Part shown: one piece after another, positions 1 to 11,635 of the stretch
Layout of the letters: each line of letters opens with the position of its first letter
Position numbering within the stretch: the first letter of the stretch is position 1
Origin: Odontesthes bonariensis
Taxonomy: Eukaryota; Chordata; Actinopteri; Atheriniformes; Atherinopsidae
NCBI RefSeq assembly: GCF_027942865.1
Contig: NC_134515.1
Coordinates: 11,089,339-11,153,338 of the forward strand
Direction: 5' to 3'
Length of the DNA stretch: 64,000 nucleotides
Notes under the pieces: generated by a model
Database searches by the model: none
What the model was told of the DNA's origin: nothing
What the model saw: only the letters and a program-made list of their open reading frames with translations
Position numbers and translations under genes: made by a program

Positions 1-529
1 TGTCTGCGCTATGTTAATCCCATGCCACAACGCAAGAGGGACAATCACGAACAAGCTAGGATTGTGGGTGTGGTGGGTGGCGTGTTTCTCTTCCGGTTAC
101 GGAGGTCATTCAACAACAATGGCGACTGGACGAATGCGCACTTTGACATGCAGCTGATCGATCTAGAAATAGAAGAACTATTGCTACTACTGGAGCTGGC
201 AGAGATGCGAAAGAAGCGTCACGGTTAGCGTCACCATTAGCCGGTTAGCAAACCGGAAATACGCATAGTGTAGAGCGGATGTAGAGTTGACCAATCAGAG
301 GCCTCCTTTCTCTCCTCCCTGCGACGATATCTGCGGCACTGTCTGCGGTGAGTTACAATTTTGGGGAGGTGCACCAGAGTGTCTGCGGAAGGGGGGGGGG
401 GGCATGTCTGCGTTAACTGCGACACACACGCAGACGACCTGGTTTCCGACCATAAACAGGCCTTCAGAGGCGCTTTGCGGCAGATCTTTCAGATCTGTCA
501 GACAAACAGAAAGCAGACAGCAATGAGGA
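1..529. other. unassigned left-edge sequence
   Basis: I recognise no gene here. A 68-codon reading frame at 22-228 has a leucine/glutamate-rich stretch and a basic end, loosely like the N-termini of Harbinger-type proteins, but too short to assign. A run of G occurs near 390-402. The 3' exons of slc35c2 are not visible here and should lie further left. Confidence 0.4.
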
Positions 530-1040
530 GAGCTTGAGACAGTAGTTTGGTTTCTATTAAAAGGGAAGTTCTTTTTTTTTTTAACCCTGGACCTTATTTC
601 TGGCATAAAATACGTTCATCGACTCACCGATAACAGTTTGGTGAAAGTCGACGATATTTAGATCACTGGAGATCGGCATATATCCATATAACGGGAGAGA
701 ACAGGACAGAGACAATACAGCCTCTAAATAAGGCATTATCTGTCTTTATTTCACCAATACTTTAAGACCAATGAATGAATGAACGCGTACTATTGCACTG
801 TTAGCTCAGAGCTGCCGTGTTGTTGTTATCGGGGGCCGATAGGAAGCTTTCTACACATGCGTCTACTGGGATGACATCATCAACACGCGCCGCTGCAGCA
901 CAGCTCATTCACTCCGTGCTCTATGACGGTCGGCTAACTTCACACAGAGTTTGCTGCTGATAGTTTTGTGCAAAATGGCAGAATATTTATCAGATTTTGA
1001 CGATGTGGACGACGACTTTGAGTACGATGGACGTCCTTAC
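530..1040. repeat. repeat family with 'YDGRPYR' mini-exon, copy 1
   Basis: This stretch recurs in inverted orientation at about 27270-27730, including the CCCTGGACCTTATTTCTGGC end, the block around 680-760, and a short coding piece. On the plus strand an ATG near 975 opens MAEYLSDFDDVDDDFEYDGR, followed by PYRSE and a stop. The acidic start with a YDGRPY motif resembles N-terminal exons of proteins carried by fish DNA transposons. That assignment is inference. Confidence 0.6.
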
Positions 1041-1100
1041 CGGAGTGAATGAGCTGTGCTGCAGCGGCGCGTGTTGATGATGTCATCCCAGTAGAAAGCC
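853..1100. repeat. local inverted repeat around the mini-exon
   Basis: The sequence at about 860-918 (GGATGACATCATCAACACGC and following) reappears as its reverse complement at 1041-1097. The arms are about 58 bp and enclose the 'YDGRPYR' mini-exon. The second family copy near 27.3 kb lacks this palindrome, so it probably arose at this site. Confidence 0.75.
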
Positions 1101-2141
1101 CCGGATAATATGCTTTACTTGTTTCAACATAAAAGCACGTATTTCAAAATAAATTTAAAAAAAACTCCTGCATTTACAGCCAAGTTGAATTGTCTTCTCA
1201 GCGTAGTAGTTCCAGTCTAAAATATCACTTAAAGGCAAAACACACAACTGATAGCAGCAAGTCATTCAAGGAAACAGACAGGTGAGCGAGGCTTCTACAT
1301 AAAAACTACAGAAAGATGCTGATGTTAAAAGTGTGTTTGCACAACAAATGTTATGGCACTTTCATTCATATGGCAGCACATTTAAAATAAAACTAAATGC
1401 TAAAAGCTATACACTACTTTTGAATTCATTTTTGGATTTTGCGTACAAATGCGATTAATCGTGATTAATCAGCGAAATCGTGTGATTAATTAGATTTAAA
1501 ATTTTAATCGTTCCTGCACCAAGTTAAACACAATCTGGACCAACATATTTAATTCCTACAGCAAAATGTTTCAAAAAGTTATCATCCCAAACCCCATATG
1601 TGCTCTATTTGGATGCACCGCTGAAATCCGTGGCCTTAAAGGCAAAGCAGGGGTAGTCATAGCATTTACTTCCCTGATTGCAAGACGGCTCATTCTTCTC
1701 TCCTGGAAGAAAGCCACTACTCCCACCTTTCCAAAATGGATAAAAGATATAATGCACTTTCCTACACTTGAGAAAATCAGATATACCCTTAAAGGCTCCT
1801 TGCAAAAATTTGAGAGGATTTGGACCCCTTTTCTACAATATTACGAAAGCTTACAAACTAAAGTTAAATGAGGATTAAGACACCAATACAGAAGTGAGAA
1901 CAGATTCTATTTTACCCTTATTATCATTATTATTACTACTATTGTTATTACACATTTATTTATTTTATTTATCCTTTTTAAATATATACTGTATATGTAT
2001 ATTTCTTAAGATATCTGAATGTACTCATTACTTATTTTATTTCATTATTGTTATTGCTGTCTGTGTGTCTGTTCGATAATTCATTGTGAAAAATCAATAA
2101 AAATTGTTGAAACTAAAATTTTTAAATCGTTGCCCCGCCCT
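1101..2141 (+). mobile_element. hAT-type BED-finger element, copy 1, split by a LINE
   Basis: Part of the BED-finger hAT family also present at 4897-5720, 22488-23152 and 25615-26257. It shares the block encoding [15 protein letters not shown] and a terminal region rich in GATTAATC. The left side resembles the copy at 22.5-23.1 kb (TTCAACATAAAAGCACGTAT) and is truncated. A LINE lies between about 1512 and 2117, after which the hAT end resumes as AAATCGTTGCCCCGCCCTA. Confidence 0.75.
1512..2130 (+). mobile_element. 5'-truncated L1-type LINE 3' end
   Basis: The frame at 1566-1871 reads through FTSLIARRLILLSWK and LEKIRYTLKGSL, which I recognise as the C-terminal tail of an L1/Tx1-type ORF2 in fish. 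It ends in AATAAAAATTG. Flanks ATTTTAATCGTT (about 1500-1511) and ATTTTTAAATCGTT (about 2117-2130) look like a target duplication from insertion into the hAT copy. Only the tail remains, so it cannot move by itself. Confidence 0.75.
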
Positions 2142-2159
2142 ACTTAAGACTATACTCAC

Positions 2160-5100
2160 CTTCATTGTACAGGAAGAGGGGGAAGAGGCCGAGGAACATG
2201 AGCGGTTGTAGATGGTACATGGTGTCTATTGGGTTCTGAAGGCCTGAAACAAAGCGTGTGAGCTTGCGTGAACTTTGCTGCTATGAAAACACTAAAACAA
2301 CTTTAGATGCATCCAACCGATGTGCACCGTTCCAAACACAAGAACACGAAAAATCACGTTGGACGGACTGCGTCGGGTTGGAGAAGCAAGAACAGTCACA
2401 GTTGATGCTGAACAGGGTCGCTCCACTTACTGAATATCTAACATTTTCAGTTTGAACACGACTCATGACTGACCCAGCTCTGCTTTCTGCATGAGGACCT
2501 GAGTGAGGGTCCAGCGGATTCCCCCAATGAAGGATGCCAGCAGCACCATAATGAAGCCCTCCAAGTTGAACTGTGTCGACTCGAGAGTAAACATAAAGAG
2601 CCCGCTGGAGATCAACAGGACCACCAGGATCAGGAAAGGGTTCTGACGGTAAAAAAAAACAAAACAAGCGTTTGATGAGATTATGATTCAAAGTGCCTCA
2701 GCAGGGGCATAAGGACACTCTGTCCTCTTCCCACCACAGATGCATGGAGACATGTCTCTACTGTCCTTGCTTACATCAGAGTGGATTCTCTCTTTCTCAT
2801 CACTGATAAGGAAAACAAGGAAAACAACAACAGCCTCATTTGTAGGGAATTCTGCTGCTGTTGTACAGTTCGTTAAAGTGTAGAATAACAATGCAGTACA
2901 TAAAATCAGTTGCTTTTAACTGTATTATCCAAAGAAAATGAGCAACAATGGATGAAATTAACATGAAACCCTGAAACAAATACAGATAATTAGGAGAGAA
3001 TGGTTCCGTTGAGTTTTTTTTCTTCTCAGAAACACGACATTCAAACAAATTTAAATGATTTCTAAAAGAATATTCCTGCAGTTTATCAGCAACACTTGAC
3101 TTTAGTAGCCACTTAAATTGCATTTTAACACGATTAAGGTCATATGTGAAGTTAACAATAACCAATTTACCATATCATATACGAACCTCAATCACGATAT
3201 TACATCCCATTGGAGTGGCGACATTCGCGGCTACTTTACGGCGCATGTTGCCTTAGTCTCCACAGATACCAAATCTGCTTATTATATGCAACTTTGGGCT
3301 TGTTTTCACATGTAAAGTTGCTTGTTTTTGTCACAAGATCTGCCGACAGCAGAGTAATACACTGTTTCTTGAAAAATACGGACATAATGGTGGGTTTTGG
3401 AGGGGTTTTGAATCCAGCTGCACTAAGTAAGATGTAAATAGGAACATGAATGGAATCATGTAAACAATGTGGAATATCATCCTAATCAGAATAATGCCAG
3501 TAGTATGATTATGGATGTGCATATGGATGAAAAAACACTGTTAAAGCAATACTATGTAACATTTCTACCTTAAAATAACAGCTTGAAAAAAATTGCGCGG
3601 CTAGAATGAGTTTTAATATTACGATTGGCCTGTCTCCTATGCCCTTCGGGGGTCTGAGTTGGAAAAACTGCGCTATGTAACTTTGCTGGACCGGCCCGGG
3701 AGCTGAGCAGAAGTACTTCGACTTGCTTTCTGGCACACCTACCGCAAAAACAAATAGACCCCTCTCACGCTCCCAGGTACATTTGATTACTCTTACCTTC
3801 TCGGTCGACATAGCTTGCACCTTCTAACTCCTCGCCGGTTCGTTAACAAACGTGAAAAGTGAAAGTAAAAGGGTGTTGTATTTACGACAGTGTAACCGTA
3901 CATTACCTCCAAGCCTGTAGGGGGAGCTCCAGAGTGGGCTTTTTGAGAAGTTACATTGTATCGCTTTAAAGAGAAATCTGTGAATGACTTGCTGTGTCTA
4001 AATGTGTGAAAAATGACTTTCTCTGACCACAGTGAGAACAAATGCGATGAAAGAGGTTGGCTTTCATCACAACAATACCAACTTCACGGCTGCCTATGGA
4101 GCACACGTATGCAATTAGGAATGTCACTTCTTCTGCAACAGCTTCCACATATTTCCGTCTTATTATACGACAAAACAATAGAGGAACATTTACTCTGACC
4201 GCATGTAGTCTGTCTAAGAGTTGCACTCAATCTGTCCAACTCTAAAACAACATGCAGTCATCATGAGGTCAACATGCACGTTTGACGTGTAGGAATAGTC
4301 ACTCACCGGCTCCTCCAGTTTAAACACCAGAGAGAAAAAGAGGATGAACAGCACGGCCGAGGACTTGGTCATGGTGTACCTCAAATGACAAAGTTAAAGG
4401 ACAAATATTAGAGCTGAACAGTACAATGAATGATTAAAAGCAACTCTGACGACCTAAAGGTGGTCTTAAATCATAGATTTTGTTTAAAATGCCATGAACT
4501 TACAAGCTAATGGTGATGAAGAGGAAGCTCCAGTTGGAAAGTCCAATATCCAGTGCCGTTGCTAAGGCTGTGGATGGGATGAACAGAAGTTAGGACTTTT
4601 GGATCAAACTGCATGCAAAGATGAAATACGGGAATTAGGTACACACATATATATCCATCTTGGCTTTTTTATTTTTTATTATTTTAAAAACACATACTGG
4701 CAACAGGGATTCACAGATTGGGTAATTCTAAGCTGATGCTTTGTGATTTATTTTCCCTCAAATGCCTGGCAGACAGTAAAGTGCTAATTATGTTTCATAA
4801 TAAGTGTCTCAGCTCTTCAACCCGCTACCTTTGGATGAGCACAAATTCATTCATAAAATATACCGAAAACACTTCATTTTAACATTTGCAAATGACTATG
4901 GCTGGGCGCGGTAACTCGCTAATTATTTAACGTCGATAAATATTTTTTCGCACATTAACGCAGGTTTTTTGTTTTTTTGGGGGGGGGGCTTTTGTGCCTT
5001 TAATGGATAGGACAGTTCAGAGAGACAGGAAGCAGGGGGCAGAGAGAGGGGGAACGACACGCAGCACAGGGCCGTAGAATACGGGACTCGAACCGGGGCC

Positions 5101-7622
5101 AGCTGCAGTGAGGACTGTAGCCTCTTGTACATGGGGCGCCTGCTCAACCCACTACGCCACGGACCCCCCCTGTTTTATTATTTATTTTATTTTGTAAAAG
5201 TCTGTTGCTCACAGGCTTTTATTTTGTAAAAGTCTGTTGCTGTCTGCTGCGGAACCGGAAAAGAAAGTAATCGGCGGATCCACCAAACATGGAGAAGGGT
5301 ACGGAACTTTCACTCGGCCATTTTCATTTTAAAGTTCTCCCAGATGGCGGAGTCGACAGAACCAAAGTCATCTGTAAACACTGCCAAGTTGAATTGTCTT
5401 CTCAGCGTAGTAGTTCCAGTCTAAAATATCACTTAAAGGCAAAACACACAACTGATAGCAGCAAGTCATTCAAGGAAACAGACAGTGGAGCGAGGCTTCT
5501 ACATAAAAACTACAGAAAGATGCTGATGTTAAAAGTGTGTTTGCACTACAAATGTTATGGCACTTTCATTCATATGGCAGCACATTTAAAATAAAACTAA
5601 ATGCTAAAAGCTATACACTACTTTTGGATTCATTTTTGCGTACAAATGCGATTAATCGTGATTAATCAGGGAAATCATGTGATTAATTAGATTAAAAATT
5701 GTAATCGTTGCCCAGCCCTACAAATGACTGATGTTATCCTGAGTGCGGTCAACAGGCGGAATAGAAGCCGAATACCAATATTTGGACAGCATTTCTGCAG
5801 ATCCCTGATTTACCATTTCATAACTGATAATAACATTATTCTCAGTATTTGCATTCTATCTACTGTTAGCCAGCACTCACTGATTTTACAAATGGGACAT
5901 CGTCTCAGAAGATCACCGCCAACAAACGCTGCGATTTGTTTCAGGTTCTTACAAATGTAAAGGGGTTCTGATGAAGTTAACTCACAGGAGGAGGAAGGAG
6001 GCAAAGTGAGGGCTCCTCTGGTGAGCCACTTCATTAGAAAGTAGCTACTCTTTTATCATCACTTCTATAGATTTTATGCTACGTGCTTTAAAAAGGAGTG
6101 TCGCTCAACTGGTTAAACGGACACCCCATGCATGGAGGCCCTGTTATTAAAGAAAAGAAAAGGAAAAGCCCAACAGATCCCTGACAGACAGGAGATGTTT
6201 TGGAATAAGTTGCATGAATAAACAATCCCAAGTCTTCTTTTAGGCTCCAATCCTTTGTTTATAATTCTTCCAGGTGGGGTAATGGCTCCTTTTCTTTTGG
6301 GGCTCAAGGAGTAGTGGCCATCTAAGAAGGCCCACAACACTCCAGTTGAAAGCCAGATGGCTCTTACTCTTTGATTCCCAAAAGAAATGTGCCACCTTAA
6401 AATAAAGAAAAATAAGGTTATGGTCAAGATTGGGCCTAAATCTATCATCTACATCAGTGATACTCACTATTTATTTCACAAGAGCCACATTGGCAGAGCA
6501 AAATCAAGGGAAGAGCCACTTTTACGACAACATACTAAGTCCCCTTTTGCAAATATGCATTTCTACATCTACATCCCACAAAAAAAGAAAAAACACAGCC
6601 AATACATTTTCAATTAAGACCACATTTACCTTAATACTGGGATGAGCGGAAGCTGGCATGCATGTCCTTGACTTTCTTCATGTTGTATTTGTAGTTTGTT
6701 GTTGTAATCATAGTGAGACATTCAAGATGGGCATGGTTTTTGTGCTGGTTTTTGCCCTTTTTTATTAAAAAAAAAAAAAAACACCGATCCATTGTGCCTG
6801 CATCTAGCGCTGGCTAAAGGAGCTAGCGTGCACTGCGGTGTGACGGTGGTTTAATTGGGCTGCGTTGCCAGGTTTAACAGTTCCCCTTTAGGAAACACCA
6901 TTAAGCCTTAATTAATACTTAATAAAAATACTTAATACTGTGCAGTATTCACTGTGTGTTATTTGAAAACATGTATTGTTATTGTTACCATATTGTTATA
7001 AGCTACTATGCGAGTGCGAGCCGCCAATTAGAGCTTGAGGAGCCGCATGTGGCCCGCGAACCGCGCAATGAGTATCTCTGGTCTACATGTTTCCAATCAA
7101 GTGTTGCTTATCTATCAACATGGACTTTAGTCAAAGAAAAATCACTGAACGTGATAAAGAGTTGATCATCAGTTCTGACTCTTCGTCTATTCTCCAAATG
7201 TCGACACTTTTGAGACTCCACCAAAAAAAGAAAAACCTACCAGTGGGAGCCACTTTATGGAGGTAGTCTCTCCAGCTCAGAACAACGCGGGGTTTTCCTG
7301 TATAGCACTGCATGGCCCGCCGAGTCAGAGCTGACAGATAGAAGTTGACGGTGAGATGCACCAATGTCATGAAGAGGGGATAATGGAAGCCCTGAGAAGG
7401 TTGGAAAAAACACACGAGAGGCCCTTATAGGACATGGCTTCACTAACTTTAAGGAGCAAACAAAATATATAACTCAGGCCAGTTGGGAAATTTAACTGGA
7501 GATTCACTTACCTTCATCAGCCATTTATTATAAAATGTGATGCCTATGGAGAAGACATAGTAGAGGAGAACTAGTCCAACAGTGCGAAGTCCCCGGCAGA
7601 GGAAATGAACCGGACACGCCAT
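2160..7622 (-). CDS. slc35c2: solute carrier family 35 member C2 (5' six coding exons)
   Basis: Multi-pass nucleotide-sugar transporter family protein, thought to act in the Golgi and linked to GDP-fucose supply and Notch fucosylation. Coding exons on the minus strand are 7622-7512, 7391-7241, 4567-4504, 4379-4307, 2642-2474 and 2243-2160. All have AG/GT borders and every junction keeps frame (652 coding bases, about 217 codons). The ATG at 7622 opens [12 protein letters not shown] and leads into [14 protein letters not shown]. Family hallmarks include [17 protein letters not shown] across exons 2-3, [13 protein letters not shown] in exon 4, [13 protein letters not shown] in exon 5 and [15 protein letters not shown] in exon 6. 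Further exons should lie beyond the left edge. The intron at 2643-4306 hosts a TTAA-flanked element and the intron at 4568-7240 a hAT/SINE nest. Confidence 0.95.
3541..3969. mobile_element. TTAA-flanked nonautonomous element in slc35c2 intron
   Basis: TTAA at 3541-3544 and 3966-3969 flanks inverted ends: AGCAATACTATGTAAC on the left matches AGCGATACAATGTAAC read from the right. The 421-bp body has no transposase frame. TTAA duplications are typical of piggyBac and Kolobok; ends starting AG fit Kolobok better. Confidence 0.7.
4975..5170 (-). mobile_element. tRNA-derived SINE
   Basis: Read on the minus strand, there is an A-box-like TGGCGTAGTGGG (complement of about 5148-5159) and a perfect B box GGTTCGAGTCC (complement of 5084-5094). 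This is the internal RNA polymerase III promoter layout of a tRNA-derived SINE. It is inserted in the hAT element and is not a functional tRNA gene, because no cloverleaf can be folded through the body. Confidence 0.75.
5289..5594 (+). pseudogene. BED zinc-finger N-terminal remnant of a hAT transposase
   Basis: The 101-codon frame starts [20 protein letters not shown] and contains CKHC followed by LKYHLKAKH, a BED-type C2HC/H2 finger spacing used for DNA binding by hAT transposases. It stops after about 100 residues with no RNase-H-like catalytic domain or C-terminal dimerisation domain. It can at most encode a DNA-binding fragment. The same frame recurs at 25800-26123 and, in part, at 22620-22820. 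Confidence 0.8.
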
Positions 7623-8880
7623 TCAGAACTGCCAGGATCAGCTGTCCAGTCCAGACAGCTACAGAAGGGAGGCCCTCTCCAAACTGACTCTGCACCCCCC
7701 TCTGCCACCCATGCTGTGTCCTGTAGGAAGATGAATCTGTAGGTGGAACACATCAAATCAAATTTATTTGTATAGCACATTTCATGTACAAAACAATTCA
7801 AAGTGCTTTACATCAAATAAAAGCATTGCAGCAGGGAGTGGAAGAAGCATTAAAAATACATAAAAGAATATAAAGAGAAACAAATAAATTAATTTAAATT
7901 AATTTAAAAACAAGCAACAGTCATGATAAATTCAAAGATATCGTGCAGATTTCATGCATAGACACATGAGAAAAGAAATTAACCTGGATTTAAAAATGTC
8001 TACACTTAAAGAGTTGCAGTGTTAGCTCATGTTGGATCAACCTTATCAGCAGCTGGACATTAACCACGTCAGCTAGCCATTGCCACACCAACTGTCCTGC
8101 TAATCTTTCCCATTGTTTGCTAACGCATAACTACACAGGGACTGACCCAGGACTATAAACATCTTCGGCTACTTTATGAACTTTATCAACCTGCGGCTGA
8201 GGGCACTGTGATAAAGGTCGATGGTTATTTGGCAAAGTTAGCCGGGGCCAGCTGTGTTGTATGCTGGCTGGCGTTACACTCCCTAAACCTGCAATGTTGA
8301 CAGGACCGTTGTTTGGCTAATTTGCTAATTGCTAGCGCTGACTCTATTCATTCACATAACGGCAAAACAGAGCCCTGAGTTAGCTTCCACTATCACTTAC
8401 TAATTTGCAGCCCTCAGGAAAACAGTTGACAATCGACAACACATCTAATTTTGTCACTTTCAATCGGCAATAGCCTCACACTCAACTCCAAAAAAAACAA
8501 ATCACGCCATTAAAAGTGAGCACTTCCAGATTGTTGGTCACATGCAACCCACATTAAACACTGTTCTCAAACTGAAAGAGCTTTGGAGATGATCTCTGTA
8601 TCGGTTCACGTTTTTACACCACTGCGTTACTTTAAAGTAATAAACAGAGGGGAAAAATGTGAAATGATGTTTTAATACACGTGGATGTAGCTAATATTTC
8701 AAGCTAGCAGGTGTAAGTTATAGCGACCCACTCGGACTTATTTTTTTTAATCAAATCTAACCTCAGTGGCCATCTTCGACCTTCGCATCACACAAAAACC
8801 AGGTAAAAGGAAACAATTAAAACTTACCGCTGAGAGACACTTCTTAACAGTCGTGCTGACTACATGGCTGAGTGGTAAAC
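7623..8880 (-). promoter_or_regulatory. slc35c2: slc35c2 5' UTR and first intron region
   Basis: Upstream of the ATG, two possible 3' splice sites end in CAG at about 7723 and 7738 on the minus strand. A candidate noncoding first exon ends at 8828 with donor GTAAGTT (8827-8821). Between them, 7750-8010 is an L2-like LINE tail. The exon assignment is inferred from splice signals only. Confidence 0.5.
7750..8010 (-). mobile_element. L2-like LINE 3' tail
   Basis: On the minus strand this ends with GTGCTATACAAATAAATTTG and TGATTTG-type terminal repeats. It is the same 3' tail as at 10300-10555, 44465-44615 and 47115-47435. No reverse transcriptase frame remains. The matching tail sequence is seen directly; the L2 clade is inferred from the coding fragment at 9780. 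Confidence 0.75.
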
Positions 8881-9049
8881 TTTGAGGTGTGCGAGCTGCT
8901 TGAAGTTAACAGGAGGTACCAGTAGGGGGCAGTGTTTTATAATTGCTAACTTTAACTCAGAATAATTACTGCCTTAGTCAACGAATCAGAAGCGGAAGTC
9001 CATAACAAACTTGGGGTTTGTTGTGATCCTGTGTGCAGATACAAAGTCA
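8881..9049. promoter_or_regulatory. bidirectional promoter of slc35c2 and taf13
   Basis: The inferred first exons of the divergent genes are only about 120-170 bp apart. I see no TATA box. An ETS-type site GCGGAAGT lies at 8992-8999, typical of housekeeping bidirectional promoters. A taf13 noncoding exon probably ends at 9049 before donor GTAAGTAA. This is inference from geometry and motif. Confidence 0.5.
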
Positions 9050-9140
9050 GTAAGTAATTAAGTAAGTTTCTTCTCTGTAAATCAAAGATAAATCAATCGG
9101 TGTTTGTTAACCCGCTGTGTGCGCGTGCTTTTCAGCAAAA

Positions 9141-9515
9141 ATGGCGGAAGAGGAGGATGAGACCGGCTTCGACGAGGAGCTGGACGACGGCACCAGTGGA
9201 GTGGATGTCGGCCACGGGAGGAGAAAGAGGCTCTTCTCCAAGGAGCTCCGGTGTATGATGTACGGATTCGGAGACGACCAGAACCCGTACACGGAGTCTG
9301 TGGATATTCTGGAGGACCTGGTTATCGAGTTCATCACGGAAATGACCCACAAAGCGATGTCTATTGGACGCCAGGGCCGCGTCCAGGTGGAGGACATCGT
9401 CTTCCTTATTCGTAAAGATCCCAGAAAGTTCGCCAGAGTCAAAGACCTGCTGACCATGAACGAGGAGCTGAAGAGAGCCCGGAAAGCTTTCGATGAGGCC
9501 AATTATGGCTCTTAA
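9141..9515 (+). CDS. taf13: transcription initiation factor TFIID subunit 13
   Basis: A 124-residue complete protein ending EANYGS. TAF13 pairs with TAF11 through a histone-like fold inside TFIID in the nucleus. The region from RKRLFSKELRCMMYGFGDD to the C-terminus matches the vertebrate protein almost residue for residue as I remember it, including YTESVDILEDLVIEF and GRVQVEDIVFLIRKDP. Only the acidic N-terminus looks lineage-specific. The start is the ATG at 9141; an upstream in-frame GTG at 9117 is not plausible. A candidate intron at 9050-9135 ends TTTTCAG just before the start, so the gene may have a spliced 5' UTR but one coding exon. AATAAA lies at 9664-9669. Mammalian TAF13 has several coding exons, so a retrocopy origin is possible. 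Confidence 0.95.
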   Translation: MAEEEDETGFDEELDDGTSGVDVGHGRRKRLFSKELRCMMYGFGDDQNPYTESVDILEDLVIEFITEMTHKAMSIGRQGRVQVEDIVFLIRKDPRKFARVKDLLTMNEELKRARKAFDEANYGS

Positions 9516-9779
9516 ACTCGCATTAGGACATTCTAGTCAGGCATTCAATTTGGTGGATCATTTCCTTACAATTCACGCTTCAGTTGTCCTGTTCCCACGT
9601 GTTTATTGTGTTCTATCCTGGTTTTTATTCTCGGTTGTACACAAACTTGTCTCGGATTGTATAAATAAACTAAAACTTTGTTTTAACCATCCTTTTAAGG
9701 TTTTTTTTTTGTGTGTTCCATAGTACAAATGAGACGCCATTGCTTAGAAATAAATAGCAACCATCATATCTTCACAAGC

Positions 9780-10556
9780 ACAAAATAATTCAAAATGCAG
9801 CTGTCCTGCTGCACGTTGTGCTTTAATCATCAACAGAATTAAAGGTTTACTCTCCCAAAAAGACCAGGAGAAACTCATCCATGCATTCATCTCCAGCAGA
9901 CTGCATCACTGTAATGCTCTTTTAACTGGACTTCCCAAAAAGAGCATTAAACATCTGCAGCTCATCCAGAACACTGCTGCTGGAGTTTTAACCCGGACTA
10001 AGAGATCTGAACACATCACAGCAGCTTTAAAATCTTTACTCTGGCTTCCAGTCAGTCACAGAATAGATTTTAAAAGCCTGCTGATGGTTTACAAATCCCA
10101 GAACGGTTTAGGCCCAAAATACATCTGAGATATGTTCAGAGAATATAAAGCCAGCAGAGCTCTTAGATCCAAGGACTCAGGTCAGCTGGTCCAGTCCAGA
10201 GTCCAGACTAAACATGGAGAAGCAGCATTTAGCTATTATGCTGCAAATAAGTGGAACAAACTGCCAGTGGAGATTAAACTTTCACCAAATGGAGACATTT
10301 TTAAATCCAGGTGAAAGACATTTCTTTTCTCATGTGTCTATGCATGAAATCTGCATGATATCTTTTAACTTATCTGGACTGTTGCCTGTTTTTAAATTCA
10401 TTTAAATTATTTTCTTTGTTTCTCTTTATATTATCTTATGTATTTTTAATGCTTCTTCCACTCCCTGCTGCAATGCTTTTATTTTATGTAAAGCACTTTG
10501 AATTGTTTTGTACATGAAATGTGCTATACAAATAAATTTGATTTGATTTTGATTTT
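9780..10556 (+). mobile_element. L2-like LINE, C-terminal reverse transcriptase end and tail
   Basis: Translation shows LIHAFISSRLHHCNALLTGL, SLLWLPVSHRIDFKSLLMVY and HGEAAFSYYAANKWNKLP, the C-terminal end of an L2/Rex1-like non-LTR reverse transcriptase. Stops such as the TGA near 10127 break it. The tail ends AATAAATTTGATTTGATTTTG. It is 5'-truncated and lies downstream of taf13. Confidence 0.85.
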
Positions 10557-11165
10557 ATTTAATAGCTGCATCATCAAACCTCTGGTTTTTACAATTTGTA
10601 TAATTCTAGGATGTGTGTAGCTGCACCATCTGCTTCAAGTTGGCACTTTGTTCATTCTGATCCAAACCCTGCAATTTTTGAGAAGGCTTACTTTTAGTTT
10701 GACACACAAAAATAATTAAATTACCTGGATCCAGCTTTCCTACTTTTTGATGGTTTCTTTAGTGTGTTTTTTTAATTAAGAAAAAATAAATTAGGGGGTT
10801 TTGAACTGTTAGCTCATGGGAACTTGGTACTTTTTAATGACAAAATATTGGAAATAAATCTGAAAACAAGTTAAGGATCCCCCTTCATGTTCACAGCCAG
10901 CACAGTGGACACAGATAACCTATTTTGTTACCCCAAATGTAACCGATGCCACTTAGTGGTGACAAAAGTACTGACACCAGATAAGAGGATGAAATATTTT
11001 AAATGTTCTGTAAAAATAAGTAAAAGCAAAACTGGCTGTGTTTTAAACAAAATGGACAAAAAGAAGAAACAAACAGATTTTATTTAAATTCCTCAAAACA
11101 AATTTTTTTTTTTACATAGACCATAAATATGACAGACCAACTACAAGTGAGCATGTGTTAGTTCA
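10557..11165. other. intergenic, no gene recognised
   Basis: AT-rich sequence between the LINE tail and the 3' UTR of the first troponin C gene. A 66-codon frame at 10887-11087 shows a C-x2-C-like pair (YPKCNRC) and a lysine-rich end, but has no start context or partner exons that I can support. Confidence 0.4.
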
Positions 11166-11635
11166 TTTATTCTGTTCAAGCAATTTACTTCTTTGTACAG
11201 TGAAGTGTTTGAATTAATTGGTCTAAGCAGCAGGTAAGAGACTGCCCATCTATCTAGAATACATCTAGATCAGAGCTTTACCAGCAGAAAGGCAGGGGGG
11301 GGTGACGTTGCATGCCATGCATGCTGCAGAAAGAGTGCGCAGTGAATTTCCTCACTGCAGCCTCGCCTTCCTGTCACATGGTCATGTCAGCGCAGCATCA
11401 GTGGGCTATCTGCATTCATTAGCAAGTCGGGGTGTAGCCCACCAAACGACCCTCCCGTCAGGTGTCCTAGCTGTCTGTTGAGGATGTTTACGAGGATGGA
11501 GAAGAGAAGCAGTGAACCAGATGGACAGGAGTGTGGTTGGGTCAGTGGGACGGAGGAAGGGGCAGGGATGGTGCAGATGTACTCAGAAAGGGGGTTCACA
11601 TGAGGGTGGAGGAATGTCCATGAGTCTTTCTTGTT
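11166..11635 (-). other. tnnc2: 3' UTR of first troponin C gene
   Basis: From the stop at 11636 the minus strand continues to a poly(A) signal AATAAA (complement of 11166-11171). No competing frame on either strand looks real. The extent is inferred from the signal only. Confidence 0.5.

Larger units (their letters stand above)
4897..5720 (+). mobile_element. hAT-type BED-finger element, copy 2, with nested SINE
   Basis: The element is flanked by a perfect 8-bp duplication CAAATGAC (4889-4896 and 5721-5728). Ends are TATGGCTGGGC on the left and GCCCAGCCCTA on the right. It carries a BED-finger frame from 5289. The length beyond the 643-bp sister copy at 25615 is largely the inserted SINE at about 4975-5170. 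It lies in an slc35c2 intron. Confidence 0.85.

Noticed and set aside
22-228. Small leucine-rich protein
   Set aside because: Short frame without splice or family support.
4980-5167. tRNA gene
   Set aside because: A and B boxes are present but no cloverleaf forms; the sequence is a SINE inserted in a hAT element.
9107-9502. 131-residue frame opposite taf13
   Set aside because: Shadow of a strongly conserved coding exon.
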